33,272 bases of DNA from B10-G9 sp964627755 (GCA_964627755.1 CAZVIH010000054.1:1-33272), one strand, 5' to 3'; positions 7,701 to 16,882 are shown, counted from the first letter of the stretch. The notes: generated by a model from the sequence alone, not told the origin. Made by a program: numbers and translations.

Positions 7701-9914
7701 TTAGATCTTACCCAGTCCCCTTAATACTCGTTCTGGCGTTAGAGGGAAATCATCAAACCAGATACCGGTAGCATCATGAACTGCGGCAGTTATCGCCGGT
7801 GCTAGAGATATATATGGCATTTCAGCCATCCCTAACGCTCCCTTGGGGCCATTAGGATCTGGAGTCTCCATCACAATTGATTCCAAAATCCCGGGGATAT
7901 CTTGAACTGTGGGAATAAGGTATGTTGACAGTTTATCTGTCTTGACATATCCATCTACCTGGATGAAATCCTCTGTCAGCACGTACCCAAGCGCTTGAAT
8001 GACACCACCTTCTATCTGCCCCACCACCTGGTCTGGGTTGATAGCCTTGCCAACATCATGGGTAGAATAGATCTTCTCTACACTGATCTGACCCGTCTCG
8101 GTATCCACAACCAGCTCTACAGCCTGGGCTACATAACCATAAGCGACGTTTGGATAAGAAGCACCGGTTTCTGGATCGAAATTGGTCGTTTTGGGCGCAA
8201 GGTATTGGTGAGTGGCTTTTGCAGGCCTTTCCTCATTCCCCCATTTCTCCAGAGCGATTGCGGCTGCTTCATAAACACTGTTTCCAGCCATGAAGGTCAT
8301 CCTGGATGCTGAAACGCTGCCCGAATCCTTGGTCTCGCCAGTATCTGCGCTGATGAGCTCAACCATTCCGACCGGTACACCCACAGCATCGGCTGTCATC
8401 TGCACAATTGCAGTATGAGTCCCCTGTCCAACTTCTGCAGCGGCATGGCGGACGATCACCTTTTCGATCTCTGCAGCGCCATATAATTCAACTGTTGCCC
8501 AGGAATTTTCCTGGTACCCAGCTGAAAAACCAATATTCTTGATCCCGCAGGCATAACCTACACCACGTTTCAGAATACTATTCTCTCCAGCTGATTTCAA
8601 CGGTTTCTGGTGCCAGCTGCCGTTTTCTTTGACCCAGAAGGATTCCTCAGCACAGCGTTCCAATACCTCGCTGACATTTGCCACTCCGGGCAAAGGACTC
8701 TGCACTGAGGTAAGGGAATCTTTATTTAAGGCATTTTTTACTCGCAGCTCTACAGGGTCCATATCCAGCTTTTCAGCCAGTTTATTGATCTGACTTTCTG
8801 CTGCAAACGCGCCCTGGGGTCCTCCAAAACCACGGAAAGCACCCCCGGGCACTTGATTGGTTGCAACAACCTGAGCGTCCACCTTCACATTCGGAATATC
8901 ATAAACCCCTGTACAGGCGATCAGGGCATTGGCAAGCACTTTATTGGAAGTATACATATAAGCGCCGCCATCTGCGACGATATCCACCTCGGCAGCAGTG
9001 AGCATTCCCTCACGCGTCGCTCCCCAGCGGGTTTTGATATGATAAGCATGCCGTTTGTGATGGCCGATAATGGATTCCTCCCTGCTCCAGACAATTTTAA
9101 CGGGCCGAAGGATCCCTTCTTCTCTCAGGCGATATACCGCAAGGGCTAAAACAACCTGGATAGACAGATCCTCCCGTCCACCAAAGGCACCACCGATAGC
9201 AGGGTGGATGATACGCACCTGATCTCTCTCAAGACCCAGAGAATGGGCAATCTGTTTTTGTTCATCAAAGGACCATTGCCCCGCCGCAGCAACAGTGACC
9301 CTGTCCTGATCATCGATATACGCCAGACCAGCTTCTGGCTGCAGATAAGCATGTTCCTGAACGGGTGTATGGTATTCACCCTCTACAATCAGATCTGCAG
9401 CTTCAAATCCCGCTTCAAGATCCCCTTTTCGGATGCGGAGGGATTTATATACATTATCTTTCTTATCTGGATGAATCAGCATCGAGCCTTTCCGGGCGGA
9501 TTCGTAAGGATCTAATAACAGGGGCAAATCCTGATATACCACTTCGATCAGATCACAAGCAGCCGCAGCTATTTGCTCGGTCTCGGCTATGACTGCGGCA
9601 ACCTGATCACCGACAAATCGCACCCGGTCAGCAAACGGTTTATCAGAATCCGGACCGCAAAGAACCGGCTGGTCTGGAATCTGCAAACCATATTCATTCA
9701 CGGGGACATCTGCTGAAGTTAATACCAGGACAACTCCATCCAATCCTGAAGCCTTTGAGGTGTCAATTGATTTAACTATCGCGTGTGGGCGTCCAGCAAA
9801 AAGGATCTTCATATAAAGCATATCCGGCATACTTAAATCCCCGGAATAATTTGCTTTTCCCAGTACTTTGTCAAGGGCATCAATTCTTGGTTGTGATTTT
9901 CCTATTTCACTCAT
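7701..9914 (-). CDS. Xanthine dehydrogenase family molybdopterin-binding subunit
   Basis: Large catalytic subunit (737 aa) of a molybdenum hydroxylase, the class that hydroxylates purines, other N-heterocycles or aldehydes with water. It starts with the typical IGKSQPRIDALDKVLGKANYSGD, carries the cofactor loop GGAFGG near residue 245, GGAFRGFGG further on, GQGTHTAIVQMTADA, and a C-terminal GALGMAEMPYI whose glutamate aligns with the catalytic Glu of the family. It has no iron-sulfur domain. The fused FAD+[2Fe-2S] subunit at 13263-14684 is the likely partner. I chose the ATG at 9914. A TTG at 9950, overlapping the upstream stop, would add 12 residues not expected in the family. The presence of sulfotransferases around it is unusual. 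Substrate is not determinable. Confidence 0.88.
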   Translation of the reverse strand: MSEIGKSQPRIDALDKVLGKANYSGDLSMPDMLYMKILFAGRPHAIVKSIDTSKASGLDGVVLVLTSADVPVNEYGLQIPDQPVLCGPDSDKPFADRVRFVGDQVAAVIAETEQIAAAACDLIEVVYQDLPLLLDPYESARKGSMLIHPDKKDNVYKSLRIRKGDLEAGFEAADLIVEGEYHTPVQEHAYLQPEAGLAYIDDQDRVTVAAAGQWSFDEQKQIAHSLGLERDQVRIIHPAIGGAFGGREDLSIQVVLALAVYRLREEGILRPVKIVWSREESIIGHHKRHAYHIKTRWGATREGMLTAAEVDIVADGGAYMYTSNKVLANALIACTGVYDIPNVKVDAQVVATNQVPGGAFRGFGGPQGAFAAESQINKLAEKLDMDPVELRVKNALNKDSLTSVQSPLPGVANVSEVLERCAEESFWVKENGSWHQKPLKSAGENSILKRGVGYACGIKNIGFSAGYQENSWATVELYGAAEIEKVIVRHAAAEVGQGTHTAIVQMTADAVGVPVGMVELISADTGETKDSGSVSASRMTFMAGNSVYEAAAIALEKWGNEERPAKATHQYLAPKTTNFDPETGASYPNVAYGYVAQAVELVVDTETGQISVEKIYSTHDVGKAINPDQVVGQIEGGVIQALGYVLTEDFIQVDGYVKTDKLSTYLIPTVQDIPGILESIVMETPDPNGPKGALGMAEMPYISLAPAITAAVHDATGIWFDDFPLTPERVLRGLGKI

Positions 9915-9946
9915 TTTTCTTTCATCCGTATTTATTAGATAATGGT

Positions 9947-11665
9947 TCAACTATTTTGCAGACGCTTTTGTTCCAGTTCAAATATCCGGTTGATGACCGC
10001 CAGAGAACAAGCATAGGTCGGATCCATACCATAATAAGACAGCGTTCCTGCGCCCAGGTTCTTGCCTTTGCTGAGGGGACGGTCTGAGGCGTAGTGCAGA
10101 ATACCCAGATCAAACGGAACCCTATCCAGGTTTACGATCTCATCCACAGGATGGCGAGACGGGCGGAACATTTCATAAACCGCAGACAGATACGGCCCTG
10201 CTTCCATTTCAATTCCGGTGTAGCCTTCCCTGTAGAAAACATCCATATAGGTTGGATTTTGCAGGAATGTTCCCTTTACGGTGACAGCCTTTTGATTATC
10301 AAGTACTGTCCCGTAAACCAGGTGAGGCGCTACATCCCTGGCTTCAAATGCCCGGGGACATAAATATGTATTTCGGGAGTGTTCATCATGAACCACGTAG
10401 GGGATCATTACATCCCCAACTACACCATTGAGCGTGGCTGCTTTTCCAAGAATATATACCCCAAGGATTTTTCCCACATTTTCCGCAACTTCCATTAATA
10501 AATTATATGCTGCCAGTCCCAATGGATAATCGATATTAAGGATCAAGGCATTGCTTTGAGTCAGTAAATCAAGATCAGCCAGATCCTTAGTGATCCTGGG
10601 ATCCAGCCACTCCGGTTTCAGTTTTGACAGATCAAAAACCTGGGCTGCAACATCAAATGAATGTTCGCTTGATATCCGATGAATACCGCAAGATTTTTCA
10701 TGATCAGCCTGGCGCCTGGCAATCTTTTCACTACCTGGTTCCTGTATGTATTTCTTCAACGCATAATACAAGAAATTTTCCTGGCTGGATGGTACTCTCT
10801 GGGCTTGAATCTGGTGCCATTCGTCAAGCAATGCTTCCTGACCAGCGTCAACCAGATACTGGTTGATTTCCGTCTGATTCTTCAATGCGAATCCCGAAAG
10901 CAGATTCGCAAAACTATGGGTATTGCTTGAAATAAAATAAACTGGCCGGGCCAATAAATCGGGCACACGTCCTGCAATTACCTTCCACCAGTTGCTGGTT
11001 GCGCGGTTGTATTCGATCAATGAACCATTTAACAAACGCACCAGGAAATTTAGTTCGTGAGATTTGATCTTATCTATCCAATTAATGAAATCATCCCCGC
11101 AGACAGAGCGCCAGCGCGTCAGATCGCCAACAGACATCATTAATGCTTCCGCCAGGTTATACCAGGCCTCATGATTTTTATGGACCTGGGTCAGATCTAT
11201 ATCATCCGGCAGATACTGGAGCAGTTGATGGATCTTGTTCCATTCGATCTGATAGGCAGTCAGCATGGGAATGACATCATCAATATCCGAGCGGCTGGCA
11301 ATGATACAAGCCATGATATTCTTGTCAGAATTATAAAAACAACGCCGGCGGCGGGCTTTGCCGCTGACCTGCTCCCAATCCCAGACATTTCCCAGTCCTG
11401 CTTCTTCAAAAACAGTTCCCGTTTGACCCAGGACAATCTCTTTAGTATCCCGGACACACTCCGGAAGCCGTAAAAGAGCGTATATAAAGGCCGCCATATC
11501 AGGTTCCTGGTGCCTGGCATGCTGATGCAGCACTGAATTCATCCCCGCATGAACCTCCTCGATGGAGCGGATCTGAACAGCATCAGATGTCCGGAGCAGA
11601 GAATAATAAGTCCGCTGATAGAGTTCAACTTCTTCTGAAGCGGTATAAGGTACAGTTCGTTCCAT
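9947..11665 (-). CDS. Uncharacterised protein with nucleoside-phosphorylase-like C-terminal half
   Basis: I do not recognise this 572-aa protein as a named enzyme. Residues 1 to about 350 look soluble and mostly helical, rich in Trp, Gln and Asn, without a motif I can name. The C-terminal part has features of the purine nucleoside phosphorylase/AMP nucleosidase fold: ILGKAATLNGVVGDVMIP near 400-420 (compare the GS-GG-N...VGDVVIP strand-loop of that fold), then VHDEHSRN, VKGTFLQN, and GIEMEAGPYLSAV with E486-M487-E488-A489, like the EMEA motif that contacts the ribose. The start ATG is 3 nt after the upstream sulfotransferase stop, with AAGGA about 9 nt before it. Beside hydroxylase genes, a role in releasing or salvaging a purine-like base is a reasonable guess, but only that. 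Confidence 0.7.
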   Translation of the reverse strand: MERTVPYTASEEVELYQRTYYSLLRTSDAVQIRSIEEVHAGMNSVLHQHARHQEPDMAAFIYALLRLPECVRDTKEIVLGQTGTVFEEAGLGNVWDWEQVSGKARRRRCFYNSDKNIMACIIASRSDIDDVIPMLTAYQIEWNKIHQLLQYLPDDIDLTQVHKNHEAWYNLAEALMMSVGDLTRWRSVCGDDFINWIDKIKSHELNFLVRLLNGSLIEYNRATSNWWKVIAGRVPDLLARPVYFISSNTHSFANLLSGFALKNQTEINQYLVDAGQEALLDEWHQIQAQRVPSSQENFLYYALKKYIQEPGSEKIARRQADHEKSCGIHRISSEHSFDVAAQVFDLSKLKPEWLDPRITKDLADLDLLTQSNALILNIDYPLGLAAYNLLMEVAENVGKILGVYILGKAATLNGVVGDVMIPYVVHDEHSRNTYLCPRAFEARDVAPHLVYGTVLDNQKAVTVKGTFLQNPTYMDVFYREGYTGIEMEAGPYLSAVYEMFRPSRHPVDEIVNLDRVPFDLGILHYASDRPLSKGKNLGAGTLSYYGMDPTYACSLAVINRIFELEQKRLQNS

Positions 11666-11668
11666 ATT

Positions 11669-12844
11669 CTAGTCCTTGACTCTCACAGCAATTTTTTCCT
11701 TTTTTGGCACATGATTCTGGTAGGCAGCCAGATCGGGAGCATATTCTTTTTTGAGGGATTCAATATCAACTCCCATTTTATCCAATGAATAATTGCCGTG
11801 CCCATTATAGTTCCTTGATTCAACAGTAACATCATTCAGGATATTGAGGAACTCATCGCTTAGCTCCAATCCCATCTCGTTGTAAATCCGGCTTACTTCA
11901 GCTTTAGGATCTCCAACTAGGTTCTCAAAAAACACAACCTGGTATCGATCAGGCGGCAGATCAGCCAGGATTTGGTGCGGATACCGATACCAATGCCTGG
12001 CGTGTTCCTTGATCACATCGATCTGGGGATATTCCTCTTCTGGTGTTCCATAGGCTCTCCAATTATGAGCCCAGAGATTGATTGAAGACGGTATCATTTG
12101 TTCTGGCGGCCGGATCAGGTTGATAAATTTCGCATTTGGAAAGGTCTCTAGCAGGGTTTCAACCGCTGGAGAGAAATCAGGGTTTTTAGCAAGATAACGC
12201 TGATCCGGATGGAGAACCATATGCCGATTTAACACATTCTTGTAATAGTCGAATTGTTTACGTCGTTCCTCAAGCGGAACTTCCTGATCATAATAAATAT
12301 ACCTTCTGGCTAATTCAGGAAACGGTGATACCGCAAAAATATTATAGGATGACCAGGTATGATAAAAAAGTTGGGAATCCTGTTCATAGGTATATAAACC
12401 GGTTTTATGCATGGTGTAAATTTCATTCATCATGCTGTCAAACGATGCAACAGCCTTCTGAACCGGGCTGCCAATCAGTTTACTGACCCCCAGAACAAAA
12501 CGGATCAAACTCCGATGAACCAGGGCAGGAGCAAAATAGATTTCCCAGGCTTTTAAGCAAGTAAACTGCTCATCCTTCAATAATAAACGATGGAAAAATG
12601 TGGACCCTGACCGGTAATTACCAATAATAAAGATAGGGTCAGGAGTTTTATTCTCTTTATATTGGGGAAAAAAGAGCTTGTCGAGAGCATAACCGATCCG
12701 GATATAAATATTCCAGATTGGATAACAGAAAAACAAAAATAACAAAAGGAACACCCTTTTTCTCGATAACCTGGCAGGTGTTCCCTTGGAACGAAACAAG
12801 CTGTAATAAAAGTCAATCAAATATAAACGAAAATTGAACGGCAT
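11669..12844 (-). CDS. Membrane-anchored PAPS-dependent sulfotransferase (copy 2)
   Basis: Second sulfotransferase-fold protein of the locus (391 aa). The PAPS 5'-phosphosulfate loop is RSGST (78-82) in FIIGNYRSGSTFFH, and the 3'-phosphate segment is FINLIRPPEQMIPSS near residue 240. Residues about 31-52 form a very hydrophobic, aromatic N-terminal membrane segment. It aligns end to end with the copy at 6519-7679, so the two arose by duplication, but they differ enough (RSGTT against RSGST, different C-termini) to act on different acceptors. The start ATG has no clear Shine-Dalgarno sequence. The 89-nt gap upstream (12845-12933) holds no gene and only weak promoter-like sequence. Confidence 0.85.
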   Translation of the reverse strand: MPFNFRLYLIDFYYSLFRSKGTPARLSRKRVFLLLFLFFCYPIWNIYIRIGYALDKLFFPQYKENKTPDPIFIIGNYRSGSTFFHRLLLKDEQFTCLKAWEIYFAPALVHRSLIRFVLGVSKLIGSPVQKAVASFDSMMNEIYTMHKTGLYTYEQDSQLFYHTWSSYNIFAVSPFPELARRYIYYDQEVPLEERRKQFDYYKNVLNRHMVLHPDQRYLAKNPDFSPAVETLLETFPNAKFINLIRPPEQMIPSSINLWAHNWRAYGTPEEEYPQIDVIKEHARHWYRYPHQILADLPPDRYQVVFFENLVGDPKAEVSRIYNEMGLELSDEFLNILNDVTVESRNYNGHGNYSLDKMGVDIESLKKEYAPDLAAYQNHVPKKEKIAVRVKD

Positions 12845-12933
12845 AACGAACCAACATTTTAAAAATACACTTTCTCATCGAACTGACATGTAATAAGACC
12901 CTGCAGTTTTTACCACCATTCCCGGGGAAAACC

Positions 12934-13263
12934 CTATTTGAGCAGTTTGAAAATGTCCCGGGGTCGGGAGACCCTATAAATGATGGAATAGATAATGGTA
13001 ATCACTCCAAATCCAATCATCATTAAGAAAAACATGACAATTAATTCGGCATATAAATCAGGCGCCCAGCTGACCCCACCCCGAATTCCTGCCGGGACAG
13101 CAATCCAGGCTTTGGTTTTATTTGCTTCTACAAGTAAATTTGCTCCTGCATAAGACATGATGGCAATCACTCCCAGCAGTAAAAAACCAATCCCCCGCCA
13201 GATTGGATGAACACTCGCAGGTTCATCCCGGGTATCCCTTTGATATTGCTGATATCGTCCCAT
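12934..13263 (-). CDS. Small two-helix membrane protein
   Basis: A 109-aa protein of unknown function. It has a hydrophilic N-terminus (residues 1-20), a first membrane helix at about 24-44 (GIGFLLLGVIAIMSYAGANLL), an extramembrane loop of about 28 residues with an AGIRGGVSWAPD stretch, a second helix at about 71-93 (LIVMFFLMMIGFGVITIIYSI), and a basic tail ending RPRDIFKLLK. The ATG overlaps the stop of the FAD/[2Fe-2S] subunit by one base (TAATG), which indicates translational coupling. It could be an unrelated housekeeping membrane protein or an anchor for the neighbouring hydroxylase. Nothing in its sequence decides this. Confidence 0.75.
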   Translation of the reverse strand: MGRYQQYQRDTRDEPASVHPIWRGIGFLLLGVIAIMSYAGANLLVEANKTKAWIAVPAGIRGGVSWAPDLYAELIVMFFLMMIGFGVITIIYSIIYRVSRPRDIFKLLK

Positions 13264-14684
13264 TATGCACCTTCTTTTTGACTAGCTTCCTCAATTGCCT
13301 GAAGGATCTTGTAATAACCCGTGCAGCGGCATAGATTTCCAGAGATCGCTGTTTTGATCTCTTCCTCAGATGGATGAGGAATTTCTTCCAGAAGTTTAGC
13401 GGCAGACATGATAAAACCAGGTGTACAATAACCGCACTGGACTGCTCCCTCCTCAATAAACGATTCCTGGACTGGATGAAGGTTTTCTTCCATACCCAGA
13501 CCTTCAATGGTGATGATCTCAGCCATGTGGGCCCGAGGAGCTGGCACCAAACAGGACATAACAGCCATTCCATCCAGGTAGACCGTACAAGCTCCGCATT
13601 CTCCTTCTTCGCAACCGACCTTTGTTCCAGTCAACTCGGCAAAATCGCGAATCAGATGAAGCAGAGTTCCCCTGTGCCCTTTATTAAACGTGAATTCTAC
13701 GCCATTGATACGGGTGATGATCGGAGTTTTCCCCGGGATCAATGGTTTACCATCCAGGGCGGGTTTAACTTGATCATTATCATGACTCACTAACAAGACC
13801 GGAGAATCCGGCAACTTCGCCCCTTCTTCACCCGCCAGAATGTGCAGGAGCCCCCTCTTCACCAGCACCCGAGTGATCTCTTGCCTGTAATCTGCGGAAC
13901 TTCGAATATCATTTATCGGCCGGGCTGCTTGCCTGGAGATCTCAGCCGCTTGATCAATAACACTATCAGATAGCTCTTTTCCAATCAGGAACTCTTCAGC
14001 AGCTGCAGCATGGATGATCGTTGGCGCCACGGCGCCCAGAGTAATGCTGGCCGTTTCGATCTTGTCTCCATCCAGTCCCAGTACTACTGCCATATTCACC
14101 AGGGAGATCGACTGGGCTTTTCTAAGACCTAACTTGAGATATTCACCTCGCTGACCAGCTCCCATCGAGGGAACGACGATCTCAGTGACCATTTCATCTG
14201 GTTGGAGCACATGTTTACGAACACCGGTATAAAAATCACTGAGAGCAACCTGACGCTCCCTGCCCAGGGAGCGAATTTTCAATACCGCATTCAGAGCTAC
14301 CAGAGGTACGATGGTATCATTTGCCGGTGATGCAGTCACCAGGTTGCCAACGATCGTTCCTGTATTGCGTATTTGGGGAGCGCCTACTTCCCAGGACGCC
14401 AATGCCAGCGGAAGAGCTCCTTCACGGATGATATTCGAACCCACACATTGATTATGGGTAACACCGGCACCGATATGGATAAATCCCTCACCATCAAGAG
14501 TTATCTCACCTAATGAATCAACCCTGGAGATATCTATCAGGGTCTTAACTTCCTGGTGAAGGTCCTGGCGCATTTCCAATACCAGATCCGTTCCGCCAGC
14601 AATGATCCTGGCCTGACTTTTATCGGCGGCCAGCAGGGAGAGTACCTGGTCTATTGTAGTTGCATTGATATACTCTTGCCACAT
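13263..14684 (-). CDS. Fused FAD-binding and [2Fe-2S] subunit of a molybdenum hydroxylase
   Basis: A 473-aa electron-transfer subunit combining two subunits usually encoded apart (CoxM/XdhB type, then CoxS type). Residues 1 to about 285 bind FAD: AGGTDL (29-34) and TIVGNLVTASPANDT near 108. Residues about 320-473 carry both iron-sulfur clusters: the ferredoxin-type set C358, C363, C366, C378 and the second set C417, C420, C452, C454. All eight cysteines are present. It should pass electrons from a molybdopterin subunit to NAD or another acceptor. The only molybdopterin subunit in the window lacking its own clusters is at 7701-9914, about 3.3 kb further along the same strand. AGAAGG lies just before the ATG. 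XdhC is directly upstream. Confidence 0.9.
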   Translation of the reverse strand: MWQEYINATTIDQVLSLLAADKSQARIIAGGTDLVLEMRQDLHQEVKTLIDISRVDSLGEITLDGEGFIHIGAGVTHNQCVGSNIIREGALPLALASWEVGAPQIRNTGTIVGNLVTASPANDTIVPLVALNAVLKIRSLGRERQVALSDFYTGVRKHVLQPDEMVTEIVVPSMGAGQRGEYLKLGLRKAQSISLVNMAVVLGLDGDKIETASITLGAVAPTIIHAAAAEEFLIGKELSDSVIDQAAEISRQAARPINDIRSSADYRQEITRVLVKRGLLHILAGEEGAKLPDSPVLLVSHDNDQVKPALDGKPLIPGKTPIITRINGVEFTFNKGHRGTLLHLIRDFAELTGTKVGCEEGECGACTVYLDGMAVMSCLVPAPRAHMAEIITIEGLGMEENLHPVQESFIEEGAVQCGYCTPGFIMSAAKLLEEIPHPSEEEIKTAISGNLCRCTGYYKILQAIEEASQKEGA

Positions 14685-14726
14685 AAATCCTTCTTCGTCA
14701 AATTCTTCTGACTAAACCAATTGTTG

Positions 14727-15515
14727 TTATGATAAACCTTGACCAGATCCGCCCCGAACGACCTGAATAACTTCCGCCAAGATGCTAAGTGCAATTTCCT
14801 CTGGCGTTTCAGCTTTGATATCCAGCCCAATTGGAGCATGAATCCGTTTTAAGTCATCCTTCTTAATTCCAGTTTCAAGCAGCTGTTCCTCGGTGAGTTT
14901 CCATCTCCTCCGGGAGCTGATCACCCCGATATATCCAGACGGTACTGCCAGCAGTTCTGGAAGTCCCCGGATATCCACTTGATTATTTCGGGTTGCCAGG
15001 ATTACCACTGATGTAGGTGAAAACTCAATCCTGGAAGATAATTCCTCCAGGGAACAGTGAATATATTCATCTGCTCCTGGCACAGAAGCGGGAGAGCAGA
15101 ATTCCTCCCGGTCATCGCTCAGGATTACCCGAAATCCCAGCCATTTCGCCAGGTAAACAACCGCCTTACCAACGTGGCCGCCGCCAACAACGATCAGGTC
15201 TGCGGGCTGTGTTAACGGATCGATAAATACCTCCATTGTCCCTCCGCAGATTCCCGGGTCACCTTTCGCCGGATTAATCAGATCGTAAGAACGGATCTTC
15301 CTTTCACCGGAATTAATCGAATCAAGCGCTTCCTGAATTATCCTGCCTTCCACTTCTCCACCACCCACCGTGCCAACGCTGGATCCGTTTTGATAAACCA
15401 GCATTTTACAGCCTTCTTTACGGGGTGTTGAGCCCTTGGTCCTGATGATTGTACAAAGGGCGGCTGCTGTTCCTGTCTTTGGTAATTCAGCTAAGGCTGA
15501 TAATACGTCACTCAT
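14727..15515 (-). CDS. xdhC: XdhC/CoxI-family molybdenum hydroxylase maturation factor
   Basis: A 262-aa protein of the XdhC family. Members bind molybdenum cofactor, protect it, assist its sulfuration and insert it into xanthine dehydrogenase-type enzymes. The N-terminal XdhC domain contains IIRTKGSTPRKEGCKMLV and the GTVGGGEVEG loop (about residues 49-58). The C-terminal Rossmann domain has LIVVGGGHVGKAVVYLAKWLG near 112 and the conserved GVISSRRRW segment near 195. Length is normal. The ATG is preceded by AAGGT. It lies 20 nt after the pyrophosphatase stop and 42 nt before the FAD/[2Fe-2S] subunit, so it probably serves that hydroxylase. It may also serve the other two, since no second XdhC is present here. 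Confidence 0.9.
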   Translation of the reverse strand: MSDVLSALAELPKTGTAAALCTIIRTKGSTPRKEGCKMLVYQNGSSVGTVGGGEVEGRIIQEALDSINSGERKIRSYDLINPAKGDPGICGGTMEVFIDPLTQPADLIVVGGGHVGKAVVYLAKWLGFRVILSDDREEFCSPASVPGADEYIHCSLEELSSRIEFSPTSVVILATRNNQVDIRGLPELLAVPSGYIGVISSRRRWKLTEEQLLETGIKKDDLKRIHAPIGLDIKAETPEEIALSILAEVIQVVRGGSGQGLS

Positions 15516-15535
15516 TTATTAGACCTTATACCTGC

Positions 15536-16882
15536 TCAGGCTTCCAGCAAACTTAATATGACGGGTAGAAGCTGTTTCTTCCTGGATACAACACCCTTTG
15601 CAAACCGTGTTCCATCCGGATTTTCCGGATAAGGTAAATCATCAAATGTAGGCGGAGGGTTATTAATAACAAGCCGGCTTGATCCCTGAACGACATCGGT
15701 AACCATCAGGATCGTGAAATTCAGAGCTCGACTCACCCGCAGCCTTTCCAAAGCGTCTATTAAATCGCTCAGATGTTTATCGACCTGCATCAAATCCGTC
15801 ACTTCCGCCTGGGCAATGCCAAAACTCAGTTCACCGGAGTTATAGGTTTTTGTATCTGAAGAAACTATTTCATCCGGATCCCGGTTGGAAATACCAGCTC
15901 CAGCTTTTAACACCGCATCCGCGAAAGATTCTAAAGATTCTCCCTTCAGGGGGCTATTGGCAGAAAAAGCCCAGCGTCCCAGCCTTTCAGCAGCCCTTCT
16001 ATCGCGTTCAGTTGTGGTTGGGGAGGTAAAAAATAGCGTGTCAGAAAAAATGCCTGCCAGGAGGATACCCGCAATCTCCGGAGGAGTGCTCAAACCGGCT
16101 TCCAGAATCCGCTCAGTGATTATTGTGCTGGTGCTGCCTACAACTTCAGTGGTAAAACGAATTGGCGCCCGTGTAAAAGGATTGCCAAGCCGATGATGGT
16201 CAATGATTTCCAGCAATTCGGCTTCTTCCAGTGCGCCAACTGCCTGTTCTTTTTCATTATGATCCACCAGGACAACCTGAACCCTGGGTGGATTCAGGAT
16301 ATCTCGCTGGCGCGATAGTCCAACATACTGCCCTTCATCATCCACAACAATAAAATAATTCCGTTCCTGCCTGAGGATCTTGTTCACTGCGTCGCGGATG
16401 CGGCTGCCCGCTTTAAATTGGGGGACAGCGGTATCCGCAGCTTCATGGCAGGGCATTTCAAGCAGTTCAGCAATACGCATATCCTGCCCATCTGGACGGG
16501 GACCTACCAGTTCTGACAAAAAGGAAAACAGGGTTAAACCAGTGATCAATCCGTAAGGCGTGCCATCTTCATTTACAATAGCAGCAACACCGCCCGTTCT
16601 GCTGGCGATATCCCAGGCGTTTCTGAGCGGCTCGTCTGGCGATGTAGTATCCATCCTCCGGGCAACGGCTTCAAATCGGGGGGAAACATCCGTCAACAAA
16701 CAAGGCGCTTTCAAACCCAACCGGTCCAGCACCCAGGTTGTTTGGGGATTGGTAGTACCAGCTCTGGCGGCCACAGCATTAATCCCATCTCGTTCCTGGA
16801 GCAGCCAGGCATATCCGATAGCAGAAGCTATTGAATCTGTATCTGGATTAACGTGTCCAATCACGTAGGTAATCTTTTCCAT
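15536..16882 (-). CDS. ppaC: Manganese-dependent family II inorganic pyrophosphatase with CBS domains
   Basis: Hydrolyses pyrophosphate to phosphate in the cytoplasm. The DHH-type metal site is visible: GHVNPDTDS (H10, D14, D16), VDHNE and IDHHR, and the C-terminal DHHA2 domain ends in the RKKQ motif (VVSRKKQLLP). Between the first metal motif and VDHNE is an insertion with a CBS pair (about residues 65-200), the arrangement of nucleotide-regulated family II pyrophosphatases, in which AMP, ADP or diadenosine polyphosphates change activity. No DRTGG domain is obvious between the CBS motifs, in keeping with the 448-aa length. I start at the ATG at 16882. A TTG at 16894 would add four residues and has no ribosome site. 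An extended -10 promoter lies about 75 nt upstream. Confidence 0.9.
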   Translation of the reverse strand: MEKITYVIGHVNPDTDSIASAIGYAWLLQERDGINAVAARAGTTNPQTTWVLDRLGLKAPCLLTDVSPRFEAVARRMDTTSPDEPLRNAWDIASRTGGVAAIVNEDGTPYGLITGLTLFSFLSELVGPRPDGQDMRIAELLEMPCHEAADTAVPQFKAGSRIRDAVNKILRQERNYFIVVDDEGQYVGLSRQRDILNPPRVQVVLVDHNEKEQAVGALEEAELLEIIDHHRLGNPFTRAPIRFTTEVVGSTSTIITERILEAGLSTPPEIAGILLAGIFSDTLFFTSPTTTERDRRAAERLGRWAFSANSPLKGESLESFADAVLKAGAGISNRDPDEIVSSDTKTYNSGELSFGIAQAEVTDLMQVDKHLSDLIDALERLRVSRALNFTILMVTDVVQGSSRLVINNPPPTFDDLPYPENPDGTRFAKGVVSRKKQLLPVILSLLEA

